Shown here: positions 33,310 through 42,874 of the stretch, one piece after another
Layout: each line of letters opens with the position of its first letter
Position numbering within the stretch: the stretch's first letter is position 1
DNA from: CAZIOH01 sp964540815
GTDB lineage: Bacteria > Myxococcota_A > Polyangia > Fen-1088
Reading direction: 5' to 3'
Length of the DNA: 64,000 nt
NCBI GenBank assembly: GCA_964540815.1
Contig: CAZIOH010000034.1
Location: forward strand, 1 to 64,000
Made by a program: the position numbers and the translations under genes
The notes under the pieces: model-generated
Database searches by the model: none
Told to the model about the DNA's origin: nothing
What the model saw: only the letters and a program-made list of their open reading frames with translations

Positions 33310-33469
33310 GATCCCACGCTAATCCTGATCCCCGGGGTCGCGGCGCGCAACGGCGCGCGCGCTCTGGCCCCGGATCGGTCCACGCCGGGCTGAGGCAGAT
33401 CTCCGAGTGACGGGCACCAAAGTCGAAGCACCAACCCGGCCGCTGCTGGTAGATTCCGACGCCTCCCCC

Positions 33470-34726
33470 ATGGTCCTCTCCCGCAAGAATCTGCGCGACG
33501 CCCACCGCATCGTGGTCAAGCTCGGAACCCACGTGGTGACCGAGGATGGGGTGCGCCTGGCGCTCGACCGCTTGCAGGGCCTGGTCGCGGGGATGGCGCG
33601 GCTGCGACAGTCGGGGCGCGAGGTGGTCCTGGTGTCGAGCGGGGCGGTGGGGCTCGGGATGCAGGTGCTGGGGCTCACCGAGCGACCACGCTCCCTCGGG
33701 CTGCGGCAGGCGTGCGCCGCGGTGGGGCAGGGACACCTCATGGGCTGGTACACCCGGGCCTTCGCCGAGGTCGGGCTGACGGCGGCGCAGGTGCTGCTGA
33801 CCCAGGAGGATCTCGCCGATCGCGATCGCGCGCTGTGCCTGCGCACCACGCTCATGCGCCTGCTCGAGCTCGGGGCGGTGCCGGTCCTCAACGAGAACGA
33901 CAGCGTCAGCGTGCGCGAGCTGGTCGAGCACCAGCGCTCGCAGGCGCGCGCGACGACGGCGGTCACCGCGCCCACCGGCGGTGCCGCCGGCTCACCCACC
34001 ACGATCTCGTCGGGCTCCCTGCCGCCGAACCCGACTCCGAAGCCCAGCTCCGCCTTCGGCGACAACGACGGCCTGTCGGCGCGCGTGGCGGTCAGCCTCG
34101 ACGCGGATCTCCTGGTGCTCCTGACCAACGTCGCGGGGCTCTTCTCCGCGAACCCCGCGCTCGACCCGAGCGCGCGCCGGGTGGGGGAGGCCGAGGTGGT
34201 GGACGACGCGCTCCTGGCCCTCGCCAGCGGCGGGTCGACGGGCGGGACCGGTGGGATGGCGAGCAAGCTCGAGGCCGCGCGCCTGGCCAGCGACGAGGGC
34301 ACCGCCGTGTTGATCGCCGACGGGGCGGAGCCGGGCGTGCTCCAGCGCGCGCTCGACGGCGAGGATCTCGGCACGTTGATCTCGGGGACCGAACGCCGCC
34401 GCGCCCGCTGGCGGCACATCGCGGTCTCGGGTCGACACCGCGGGGCCTTGATCGTGAACGACGGGGCCCTCCGCGCGCTCGGCGCCGGGAAGGCCTCGCT
34501 GTTGCCGATCGGGGTGGTCGGGGTCGAGGGCCAGTTCGACAAGGGCGATCTCGTGGAGGTCCGCGATGGCAGCGGCCGTGTGCATGGCCGCGGGCTCGTG
34601 AACTACCCCGCCGACGCCTGCCGCCTGCTCGCAGGCCGGCAGAGCGACGACATCGAGGCGGTCCTCGGCTGGCGCGGGTATGATGCGCTCATCACGCGCG
34701 ACAACCTGGTCATGGGAGCCATATGA
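33470..34726 (+). CDS. proB: Glutamate 5-kinase with a long insertion in the substrate loop
   Basis: First enzyme of proline synthesis, phosphorylating glutamate; the AAK kinase fold is followed by a PUA domain (GALIVNDGALRALGAGKASL). Core motifs are IVVKLGTHVV, VSSGAVGLGM, VLNENDSV, FGDNDGLSARVA and GTGGMASKLEAA. Between NEND and GDND the usual ~10 residues are replaced by ~52, including a Pro/Ser/Thr/Gly-rich stretch. ATG 33470 fits family length; GTG 33407 in the same frame would add 21 residues and cannot be excluded. It overlaps proA by four bases (ATGA), so the two are translationally coupled. Confidence 0.93.
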   Translation: MVLSRKNLRDAHRIVVKLGTHVVTEDGVRLALDRLQGLVAGMARLRQSGREVVLVSSGAVGLGMQVLGLTERPRSLGLRQACAAVGQGHLMGWYTRAFAEVGLTAAQVLLTQEDLADRDRALCLRTTLMRLLELGAVPVLNENDSVSVRELVEHQRSQARATTAVTAPTGGAAGSPTTISSGSLPPNPTPKPSSAFGDNDGLSARVAVSLDADLLVLLTNVAGLFSANPALDPSARRVGEAEVVDDALLALASGGSTGGTGGMASKLEAARLASDEGTAVLIADGAEPGVLQRALDGEDLGTLISGTERRRARWRHIAVSGRHRGALIVNDGALRALGAGKASLLPIGVVGVEGQFDKGDLVEVRDGSGRVHGRGLVNYPADACRLLAGRQSDDIEAVLGWRGYDALITRDNLVMGAI

Positions 34727-36138
34727 GCCGAACCGCTTCATCCACATCGTCGTCGTCGTCTGTGTCCGCAGCCGGGTCGGGCACCGCCGTGGCAACGACC
34801 ACTCCGCTGAGCTCCGCGGCTGTCGCCGCCGCGGAATCGGCCAAGGCCGCCGGCGCCGGGCTGCGCGCCGCCCACCCCGAGACGCGCGGCGCCGTGCTCG
34901 CGGATCTGGCCGCCGCCCTCGAGCGGGCCGATGTGCGCGCGGCGGTCTTCGCCGCCAATGCCCGCGACGTCGAGCGGGCGAGAGGCAACCTCGCCCCCGC
35001 CATCTTCAAGCGCCTCGGCCTCGACCCGAGGAAGCTCGAGGCGCTGTCGGATGGCCTGCGGCAACTCGCCGCCATGCCCGACCTGGTCGGTCGCGTGACC
35101 CTCCGCCGCGCGCTCGACGACGGGCTGGTGCTCGAGCGCGTGACCACCCCGCTCGGCCTGCTCGGCGTGGTGTTCGAGGCGCGCCCCGACGCGCTGATCC
35201 AGATCGCCGGGCTCGCCCTGCGCAGCGGCAACGCCGTCCTGCTCAAGGGCGGGCGCGAGGCCCAGGAGAGCAACCGCGCGCTCGCCGCCGTCATCCACGA
35301 GGTGCTCGGCCGCCACGGGATCGACCCCCAGGTGGTCGTGCTGCTCGAGGACCGCGCCGAGGTGGAGGCGGTGCTCGGGCTGCACGGCACGGTGGATCTG
35401 ATCGTCGCGCGCGGATCCACCGAGTTCGTGCAGCACGTGCAGCGGTCGACCCGCATCCCGGTGATGGCCCACGCCGCCGGGATCTGCCACGTCTACCTGC
35501 ACCGGGCCGCCGATCCGGCCATGGCGGCCCGCCTGACCATCGATTCGAAGCTGACCTATCCGGCGGCCTGCAACGCCGTCGAGACGCTGCTCTGGGACGA
35601 GGGGGCCGAGGCCGCGCTCGACGCCACCGTGGGGGCCCTGCGCGCGGCCGGGGTGGAGCTGCGCGGCTGCCCCGCGACCCGCGAACGCCACCCCGACGTC
35701 CTCCCCGCCACCGACGAGGACTGGGACACCGAGTACGGCGCCCCGATCCTGGCGGTGCGACGCGTGTCCGGGCTCGAGGCCGCGCTGGCGCACATCGCCC
35801 GCCACGGGTCGCGCCACACCGAGGCCATCGTGACCTCCGATCCGGTCGCGGCCGCGCGCTTCCTCGGCGCGGTGGACGCGGCCGGCGTCTACCACAACGC
35901 GAGCACGCGCTTCGCCGACGGCTACCGCTACGGCCTCGGCGCCGAGGTGGGGATCAGCACCGACAAGCTGCACGCCCGTGGCCCGGTCGGCGTCGACGGG
36001 CTCCTGACCTACCGGTGGCTGCTCCACGGCCATGGCCAGGCCACGGCGGACTACGGGCCGGGGGGCAAGGCGTTCCTGCACCGCGACCTTCCCACCGAGC
36101 CGTCGCCCGGGCGCGACGACGAGCCGACCTTCGTCTGA
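34723..36138 (+). CDS. proA: Gamma-glutamyl phosphate reductase
   Basis: A 471-residue aldehyde-dehydrogenase-fold enzyme reducing gamma-glutamyl phosphate to the semialdehyde. The catalytic cysteine is in LTYPAACNAVETLL; the cofactor region is PLGLLGVVFEARPDALIQIA, and the C-terminal ELTTFKW-like segment reads GVDGLLTYRWLLHGHG. A Ser/Thr/Ala-rich leader of ~35 residues precedes the domain. It is coupled to proB; proC is not nearby. Confidence 0.95.
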   Translation: MSRTASSTSSSSSVSAAGSGTAVATTTPLSSAAVAAAESAKAAGAGLRAAHPETRGAVLADLAAALERADVRAAVFAANARDVERARGNLAPAIFKRLGLDPRKLEALSDGLRQLAAMPDLVGRVTLRRALDDGLVLERVTTPLGLLGVVFEARPDALIQIAGLALRSGNAVLLKGGREAQESNRALAAVIHEVLGRHGIDPQVVVLLEDRAEVEAVLGLHGTVDLIVARGSTEFVQHVQRSTRIPVMAHAAGICHVYLHRAADPAMAARLTIDSKLTYPAACNAVETLLWDEGAEAALDATVGALRAAGVELRGCPATRERHPDVLPATDEDWDTEYGAPILAVRRVSGLEAALAHIARHGSRHTEAIVTSDPVAAARFLGAVDAAGVYHNASTRFADGYRYGLGAEVGISTDKLHARGPVGVDGLLTYRWLLHGHGQATADYGPGGKAFLHRDLPTEPSPGRDDEPTFV

Positions 36139-36229
36139 GGCATTCCTCCGGATTGCCGGCGCGTTGCGGCTTGACCCTCGGCGCCTCCGGCCCCTAATCT
36201 CACCCCCTTTGACGGGCACCGAGGACATC

Positions 36230-37743
36230 TTGCTCTTCCCACTGTTCTTGAAGCTGGCCGGACGCGAGGTGCTGCTGGTGGGGGGAGGTCCCGTGGCGAC
36301 CAGCAAGGCCCGGTCGCTGGCCGAGGCCGGCGCCCGGGTGCGGGTGGTCTCGCCCGACCTGACGCCCGAGCTTGCCGCGGTGGTGGCCGCCGCGGAGAGC
36401 CCCCTCGGCTGGACCGTGCGGCGGCGCCCGTTCGAGCCGGCCGACCTCGACGGCGTGTGGCTGGTCATCTCGGCCGCGCCGCCCGACGTGAACCGGGCGG
36501 TCTCGCTCGAGGGGGAGGCGCGCCGCGTCTTCGTGGTCGCGGTCGACGACCCGCCATCGGCGTCGGCCTACGGCGCCGGGATCGTCCGCCGCGGCGGGGT
36601 CACCCTGGCCATCTCGACGGCGGGACACGCCCCGGCCCTGGCGGGCCTGCTCCGCGAAGGGATGGAGGCGGTCCTGCCCGAATCGGGGGATCTCGAGGCG
36701 TGGATGGCGGAGGCCCGGCGTCTGCGCCCCACCTGGCGCCGCGAGGGTCTGCCGCTCGGCGAACGTCGCCCGCACCTGCTGGCGGCCCTGAACCGGCTGT
36801 ACGGCGAGCGGGCCACGGCCGGGACGGTCCAGGCGATTGAAGCGACGGAAGCGACGCACAACGAGCCGTCGCCCGGGCGGAGCCCGGTGGGGAAGGTGAC
36901 CCTGGTCGGCGCCGGGCCCGGGAGCGGAGATCTGCTCACGGTCCGCGGCGTGCGCAAGCTCGGGGAGGCCGACCTCGTGCTCTACGACGCCCTCTCGTCC
37001 GAGGAGATGCGGGTCCATGCCCCGGCGGCCCGCTGGTTCTACGTGGGCAAGAGGGCCTGCCGCCAGTCGATCGGCCAGGACCTGCTCAACCGGCTCATGA
37101 TCCGCGAGGCGCGCCGCGGCCACGCCGTCGTCCGCCTCAAGTGCGGCGACCCGTTCGTCTTCGGGCGCGGCGGCGAGGAGCTGGTGGCCCTGGCCGCCGC
37201 CGGGATCCCCTGCGAGATCGTCCCGGGCGTCTCCTCGGCCATCGCCGGGCCGCTCCTGGCCGGGATCCCGGTGACCCACCGCGGGGCGGCCTCGGCCTTC
37301 ACGGTGATCGCCGGGCACCACCCGGAGAGCTACGCACCGCTGCTCGCGGGGTTGCCACGCGAGGGCATGACGCTGGTGGTCCTGATGGGGCTGCGGCAGC
37401 GCGCTGCCATCGCGGCCCACCTGCTCGCCCTCGGGTGGGCATCGACCACGCCAGCCGCCATCGTCCTCGGGGCGGCCACGCCGCAGGCCTGGAGCTGGCG
37501 CGGCCCGCTCGCCGCGCTCGGAGCCGCGCCGCTGCCCTCCGGGCCCGTGGCGGGGGGGGCGCCGGATGAGCCGGCGGCTCCTGGGCTGCTGCTGCCCGGG
37601 GTGCTGATCATCGGCGCCGTGGTGGAGGTCGCCGCCGAGGTGGAAGCCCTGCGGAGCACCTTCACCGGCCATTCCGGCGCCGAGCCGGAGCCCGAGACCG
37701 AGACCGAGACGGCCAATCCCATGGCCAGGTCGACCAACCCACG

Positions 37744-37747
<4 letters not shown>
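36230..37747 (+). CDS. cysG: Bifunctional siroheme synthase (precorrin-2 dehydrogenase/ferrochelatase plus uroporphyrinogen-III methyltransferase)
   Basis: About 505 residues making siroheme, the cofactor of sulfite and nitrite reductases. Residues 1-~195 are the NAD-dependent dehydrogenase/ferrochelatase module (LFPLFLKLAGREVLLVGGGP, ISTAGHAPALAGLLREGM). From ~220 the SUMT module has GAGPGSGDLLTVRGVRKL, VVRLKCGDPFVFGRGGEE and GIPVTHRGAASAFTVIAGHH. No ATG or GTG fits; TTG 36230 with GAGGA five bases upstream puts LFPLFLKL at the N-terminus as in the family. The C-terminus ends in a Glu/Thr repeat tail. It overlaps cysA by four bases, tying siroheme to sulfate uptake. Confidence 0.92.
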
Positions 37748-38865
<1,118 letters not shown>

Positions 38866-38882
38866 TTCGGCGCCCGCCGGTA

Positions 38883-38905
38883 TTACCTGTAGTATTCTTA
38901 CTGTA
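38883..38905 (+). promoter_or_regulatory. AT-rich promoter/operator candidate of the toxin-antitoxin pair
   Basis: An AT-rich island in GC-rich surroundings holds a direct repeat, TTACCTGTA (38883-38891) and TTACTGTA (38898-38905), and a -10-like TAGTAT (38890-38895) only 9 bases before the ATG. No Shine-Dalgarno sequence is visible, so a leaderless transcript is possible. AbrB-type antitoxins usually repress their own promoter, and the repeat is a candidate site. Confidence 0.4.
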
Positions 38906-39126
38906 TGCGGATCACCACGAAGGGACAGGTCACCATTCCCCAGGAGATCAGGAACCGCTTTGGGTTTCTGCCGAATACGCAGGTCGAGTTCGAGGTCACC
39001 GGAAACACCGTGCGGCTCAGGAAGGGCAAGTCTCCGACCCGAGCCAAGAGCGCGCTGATCGGATTGCGGGGAAGCGCCACCGTGCGAATGACCACCGATC
39101 AGATCTTGGCCCTGACCCGCGGGTAG
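38905..39126 (+). CDS. AbrB/MazE-fold antitoxin (VapB type)
   Basis: 73 residues. The N-terminal swapped-hairpin DNA-binding domain is typical: MRITTKGQVTIPQEIRNRFG, then VEFEVTGNTVRLRKGK. The C-terminal ~25 residues would bind and neutralise the toxin. Its stop shares a base with the GTG start of the PIN-domain gene, the standard antitoxin-toxin arrangement. The pair lies between cysA and an unknown membrane protein and has no mobile-element genes around it. Confidence 0.88.
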   Translation: MRITTKGQVTIPQEIRNRFGFLPNTQVEFEVTGNTVRLRKGKSPTRAKSALIGLRGSATVRMTTDQILALTRG

Positions 39127-39563
39127 TGCCTTTGGCCGATACCCTGATCGACGCCAACGTTCTGATCGACGTCGCGACCGCCGACGCGCGTTGGAGCGAC
39201 TGGTCCCAGGCGGCGCTGGAGAGGTGTGCCGAGGACGGTCATCTCCACATCAATCCGATCATCTACGCCGAGGTCTCGATCGCCTATCGGCGCATCGAGG
39301 AACTGGAGCTGGTCCTGCCAGCTTCATTGTTCATGCGAACGCCGCTGCCGTGGGAGGCGGCCTTCCTGGCCGGCAAGTGCTTCAAGGCGTACCGCCGTCG
39401 CGGGGGCACGCGCCGCAGTCCCCTTCCAGACTTCTACATCGGCGCGCACGCCGCTGTCGCGGGAATGAGCCTGCTCACCCGTGATGCCGCCCGCTATCGC
39501 TCGTACTTTCCAAGATTGCGCCTCATCACCCCCGACCGTTCCGCAGTCTTCAGAGCAACTTGA
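39126..39563 (+). CDS. PIN-domain ribonuclease toxin (VapC type)
   Basis: 145 residues. The PIN metal site is visible: Asp9 and Asp15 in LIDANVLIDV, Glu in IIYAEVSIAYRR, and Asp in SPLPDFYIGAHAAVAGMSLL followed by LTRDAARYRSYFP. VapC toxins cleave tRNA or rRNA when freed from the antitoxin. The start is GTG 39126, overlapping the antitoxin stop by one base; TTG 39132 is the alternative. The cognate antitoxin is the AbrB-fold protein just upstream. Confidence 0.88.
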   Translation: MPLADTLIDANVLIDVATADARWSDWSQAALERCAEDGHLHINPIIYAEVSIAYRRIEELELVLPASLFMRTPLPWEAAFLAGKCFKAYRRRGGTRRSPLPDFYIGAHAAVAGMSLLTRDAARYRSYFPRLRLITPDRSAVFRAT

Positions 39564-39589
39564 CTCCTTACCGAGGGCGGCCTCATTTG

Positions 39590-40153
39590 ATGCTGGCGAT
39601 CCGTCTTCTGTCGGTCGTGTTCGGAATCGGGGGGCTCCTCGCCTCGTCGGCCCGCTGCTTCGGGCAAGCACCGGGGCCTGGCGCCGTCCCGGAGGCGCCG
39701 CCCGAGTCTTATTCTTTCGAGATCGCGGGAGCGGCCGTGCTTGGCGGCGCCCTGGCCGCTGGGCTCGCGGTGAGGTCGCACAGTGCGGCGCCGCTCCTCA
39801 TCTACCCGCTGGCTCCGTTCGGGGTGCACATCGCCCATGGTCGGCCCGGGGCCGCGGTGGGCAGCCTCCTCGCTCACGTCCTGCTCCCGGCGCTGGGCCT
39901 CGCCACCGGCTGGGCCATCGACGACTCTTCCTGCCACGTGGTCAACGTGGACGCGGAGGCTGGATGCGGCGAGTGGGGCAAGGTCGTCGGTGCTCTCATC
40001 GGGGTGACCGTGGCGACCTCGTTCGACGCTGGTGTCCTGGCTCGGCCGGGGGCGAGCTTGCGCAGCGCCGCCAGCGAGCCAGAGGGGATTCGCCCGTCCT
40101 TTGCGATGAGACGGCAGGGAGGGTTCGTCGTCGGACTCTCGACCAGGTTCTGA
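39590..40153 (+). CDS. Unknown membrane protein with signal peptide
   Basis: 187 residues. An N-terminal hydrophobic segment (MLAIRLLSVVFGIGGLLASS) is probably a cleaved signal. Two or three further hydrophobic helices follow (AGAAVLGGALAAGLAV, AAVGSLLAHVLLPALGLATG, VVGALIGVTVATS), with two cysteines between the last two. The C-terminal part is basic and Arg/Gly-rich and ends in RF. I do not recognise the family. ATG 39590 is preferred to TTG 39560, which overlaps the PIN gene stop. A short repeat of GACCAGGTTCT follows the gene at about 40141-40173. Confidence 0.6.
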   Translation: MLAIRLLSVVFGIGGLLASSARCFGQAPGPGAVPEAPPESYSFEIAGAAVLGGALAAGLAVRSHSAAPLLIYPLAPFGVHIAHGRPGAAVGSLLAHVLLPALGLATGWAIDDSSCHVVNVDAEAGCGEWGKVVGALIGVTVATSFDAGVLARPGASLRSAASEPEGIRPSFAMRRQGGFVVGLSTRF

Positions 40154-40211
40154 CCAGGTTCTGACCAGGTTTTGATCTGGGCGAGCCCCTCGGCTCCGGC
40201 GGCTGAGCGAA

Positions 40212-41027
40212 TCAGGGGTGCAGGTAGCCGATCGCGAGCAGCGCGAAGATGCCGAGCCCGAGCGCGACCCGGTAGATCACGAACGGGATGGTGGTGCGCG
40301 TGCGCAGGAACTTCAGCAACCAGGCGATGCTGGCATAGCCGGTGACGGTCGCCGTCACCAGCCCGACGGCGAGCGGCGCGCCGCCCGCGTCGGAGTGAAG
40401 GACGTGCTTGAGCTCGAAGATCCCGGCGCCGGCGATCGCCGGGATGGAGAGCAGAAACGAGAAGCGCGCGGCGGCGTCACGCCGCAGCCCGAGCGCCATG
40501 GCCGCGAGGATGGTGATGCCGGAGCGGGAGACGCCCGGCACCAGCGCCAGCGACTGCGCGCACCCGATGATGAGCGCGTCCCGGAGATCGATCGTGCTGA
40601 AGTCGCGCTGGTGCGTGGCCCGCCGCTCCACCCAGGCGAGCCCGAGCCCGACCACGATCATGGCGGTGGCGATCACCGGCAACGCGCGCCACGCGCCGAC
40701 GATGGCGTTCTTGAAGAGCACGCCGGCCACCACCACCGGCAACGTGCCGAGCACCAGGTACACCGCCAGCCGTGCCTCGGGATCGCCGCGCCGGTCCGGG
40801 TGGCCGATGGCCGCGGCGGTCGCCCGCGCCATTCCCACCAGCTCGCGCGCGAAGAACACCAGCACCGCCGCCAGGGTCCCGAGCTGCAGCACCGCGGTGA
40901 AGGCCGCCCCCGGATCTTCCCAGCCGGCAAGCGCTGGCACGATCCGCAGGTGGGCCGTCGACGAGATCGGCAAAAATTCCGTCACGCCCTGGACCACGCC
41001 GAGCACAACCGCTTCGAATAGAGTCAC
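40212..41027 (-). CDS. uppP: Undecaprenyl-diphosphatase
   Basis: A 271-residue BacA/UppP integral membrane phosphatase that recycles the lipid carrier of peptidoglycan and O-antigen synthesis. Both catalytic signatures are intact: GVVQGVTEFLPISSTAHLRI with the (E/Q)GxTEFLPISST motif, and LVPGVSRSGITI with PGVSRSG. The eight-helix pattern is regular. ATG 41027. It is the last gene of a leftward run HAD phosphatase-nadC-birA-uppP, 66 bp after birA; that gap contains a CCTGACC/GGTCAGG inverted repeat (41054-41060, 41087-41093). Confidence 0.95.
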   Translation of the reverse strand: MTLFEAVVLGVVQGVTEFLPISSTAHLRIVPALAGWEDPGAAFTAVLQLGTLAAVLVFFARELVGMARATAAAIGHPDRRGDPEARLAVYLVLGTLPVVVAGVLFKNAIVGAWRALPVIATAMIVVGLGLAWVERRATHQRDFSTIDLRDALIIGCAQSLALVPGVSRSGITILAAMALGLRRDAAARFSFLLSIPAIAGAGIFELKHVLHSDAGGAPLAVGLVTATVTGYASIAWLLKFLRTRTTIPFVIYRVALGLGIFALLAIGYLHP

Positions 41028-41093
41028 GCGCCGGATCTATCCCAGTCGCCCCGCCTGACCAAGCTCTTTCGCAAGTACAGGCCCGGGGTCAGG

Positions 41094-41960
41094 TCATGGG
41101 TCCTGGCCCGTCAGCGGCACGACCTCGCCCGAGAAGATCCGGTGCAGGTTGCCCATCGCGTCCCGCAGCAAGAGCTCGCCGCCCGGCCCGACCCCGGCCG
41201 TGTGGCCGGTCACCTCGCCTTGCGTCCCTCGCGCGCGGCAGAGTTGACCGAGGTGGGCATGGCGCTCCCACAGCGCGATGGCGGCGGGTGTGCCGCGCGC
41301 GCGAAAATCGAGGTACGCGCGCTCGAGATCCGCGAGCAGGCCCGCGAGCAGGCCGGCCCGGGACGTGAGCTTCCCGGTGGCGAGCCGCAGCGAGGTGGCC
41401 TTGTCGGCGAGATCGGCTGGAAAGTCCGCCGTGTTCACGTTGAGACCGATGCCCACCACGACGTGGGACAGACGCTCACCCTCGGTGGCGGCCTCGGTGA
41501 GGATTCCGGCCACCTTGCGAAACGGCCGGTCCGTGGCACCGCGCGGGCGAACCAGCAGGTCGTTCGGCCACTTTAGCCGGACCTCGACCTCGAATCGGCG
41601 CAACGTCTCGGCCAGCGCGCCCCCGGCCAGCAACGTCAGCGGCGGAATCCCCGCCGTCGCGATGGCCGGGCGTAACAGGACCGACACATAGAGGTTCTCC
41701 CCGGCGGGCGAGTGCCACACCCGGCCCATCCGCCCGCGTCCTCCGGTCTGCGCATCCGCGGTGACCACCGTACCTTCAGGGACCGCAGGGACCGCAGGGA
41801 CCGCAGGGACCGCAGCCCCTCCGGAGGCGCGCGCCAGGCTCGACAGCTCGTCGTTGGTCGACCCGCACGTCGCGAGATGCACGTGCCGCCGCCCGAAGGT
41901 GTGGGTGGTCAGCAATCCCGCCAAGCCCTGGACCGAGAGCGCGAGGTCGTCCTGTAGCAT
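41094..41960 (-). CDS. birA: Biotin-[acetyl-CoA-carboxylase] ligase (class I, no DNA-binding domain)
   Basis: A 288-residue BPL that activates biotin and attaches it to carrier-protein lysine. Motifs: CGSTNDELSSLA, TADAQTGGRGRMGRVWHSPA (biotinyl-AMP loop), VRLKWPNDLLV, KVAGILTEA and VVGIGLNVN. The N-terminal HTH of regulatory BirA is absent, so it is an enzyme only. Four 9-bp repeats at 41777-41812 encode an unusual VPAVPAVPAVP stretch between the ATP loop and the TADAQTGG motif. ATG 41960; it lies 35 bp after nadC. Confidence 0.93.
   Translation of the reverse strand: MLQDDLALSVQGLAGLLTTHTFGRRHVHLATCGSTNDELSSLARASGGAAVPAVPAVPAVPEGTVVTADAQTGGRGRMGRVWHSPAGENLYVSVLLRPAIATAGIPPLTLLAGGALAETLRRFEVEVRLKWPNDLLVRPRGATDRPFRKVAGILTEAATEGERLSHVVVGIGLNVNTADFPADLADKATSLRLATGKLTSRAGLLAGLLADLERAYLDFRARGTPAAIALWERHAHLGQLCRARGTQGEVTGHTAGVGPGGELLLRDAMGNLHRIFSGEVVPLTGQDP
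41777..41812. repeat. CAGGGACCG x4 minisatellite within birA
   Basis: Four perfect 9-bp units in tandem inside the birA reading frame, each adding three residues of the Val-Pro-Ala run. Confidence 0.95.
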
Positions 41961-41995
41961 GCGCAGGTGTTGACCGCGGGAGGGTCTGCTCGACC

Positions 41996-42874
41996 CTAGC
42001 GCGGGTTGATGACCGGCCGCAGCTCGAGCGACAGATCCACCGCCCGCGCCGAGTGCGTGAGCGCCCCGGCCGAGATCAGGTCCACTCCGGTCTTCGCCAG
42101 ATCCCGGATGCGGTCGAGGGTGACCCCGCCCGAGACCTCGATCAGGGTCCGCGGCGCGCGCTCGCGCACCCGCTTCACCGCCTCGGCGATGTCGCGCAGC
42201 TGGAAGTTGTCGAGCAGGATGATGTCCGCTTGGGCCTCGAGCGCCTCGTCCACCTCGGGCAGGGTATCCACCTCGACCTCGATCTTGAGGCCGTGGGTGG
42301 CGTTGGCGCGGGCCCGCCGGACCGCCTCGCGCACCGAGCCGACCAGCGCCACGTGGTTGTCCTTGATGAGGATCCCCGACGACAGGTCGGCGCGGTGGCC
42401 GTGGCCGCCGCCCACCCGCACCGCGTACTTCTCGAGCGCCCGCAGCCCGGGCGTCGTCTTGCGCGTGTCCGTGACCCGCACCTTGGCCCCCTCGACCGCG
42501 GCCACGAACGACTGGGTCAACGTGGCGATGCCCGAGAGCCGCTGCAGGAAATTCAGCGCCACGCGCTCACCCGCCAGCAGGGCGTGCGCCGGGCCCTTGA
42601 CCGTCGCGACCAGGGTCCCGGGCATCACCGGATCGCCGTCCGCCACCCGCGTGCGCAGCCGCGCGCGCCAGTCGAACCGGGTGAACACCGCCTCGGCGAT
42701 CGCGAGCCCGCACACCACGAGGCGCTCCTTGGCCACGATGTCCGCCTCGGCCTCCTGGCCCTCGTCGACGACCGCCGCGGTGGTCACGTCGCCGCGGCCC
42801 ACGTCCTCGTCGAGGCTGAGGTCGAGCAGCCGCTGGACCGCCGGGGTGAACCACGATGCCTGCACCACCGTCAC
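41996..42874 (-). CDS. nadC: Nicotinate-nucleotide diphosphorylase (quinolinate phosphoribosyltransferase)
   Basis: A 292-residue NadC converting quinolinate and PRPP to nicotinate mononucleotide in de novo NAD synthesis. Typical segments: DLSLDEDVGRGDVTTAAVVD, ERVALNFLQRLSGIAT, VTDTRKTTPGLRALEKYAVR, VGGGHGHRADLSSGILIKDN and VSGGVTLDRIRDLAKTGVDL. The start is GTG 42874, whose GTGA overlaps the HAD-gene stop by four bases; a longer frame to 42907 would add non-homologous residues. nadA and nadB are not nearby. Confidence 0.95.
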   Translation of the reverse strand: MTVVQASWFTPAVQRLLDLSLDEDVGRGDVTTAAVVDEGQEAEADIVAKERLVVCGLAIAEAVFTRFDWRARLRTRVADGDPVMPGTLVATVKGPAHALLAGERVALNFLQRLSGIATLTQSFVAAVEGAKVRVTDTRKTTPGLRALEKYAVRVGGGHGHRADLSSGILIKDNHVALVGSVREAVRRARANATHGLKIEVEVDTLPEVDEALEAQADIILLDNFQLRDIAEAVKRVRERAPRTLIEVSGGVTLDRIRDLAKTGVDLISAGALTHSARAVDLSLELRPVINPR

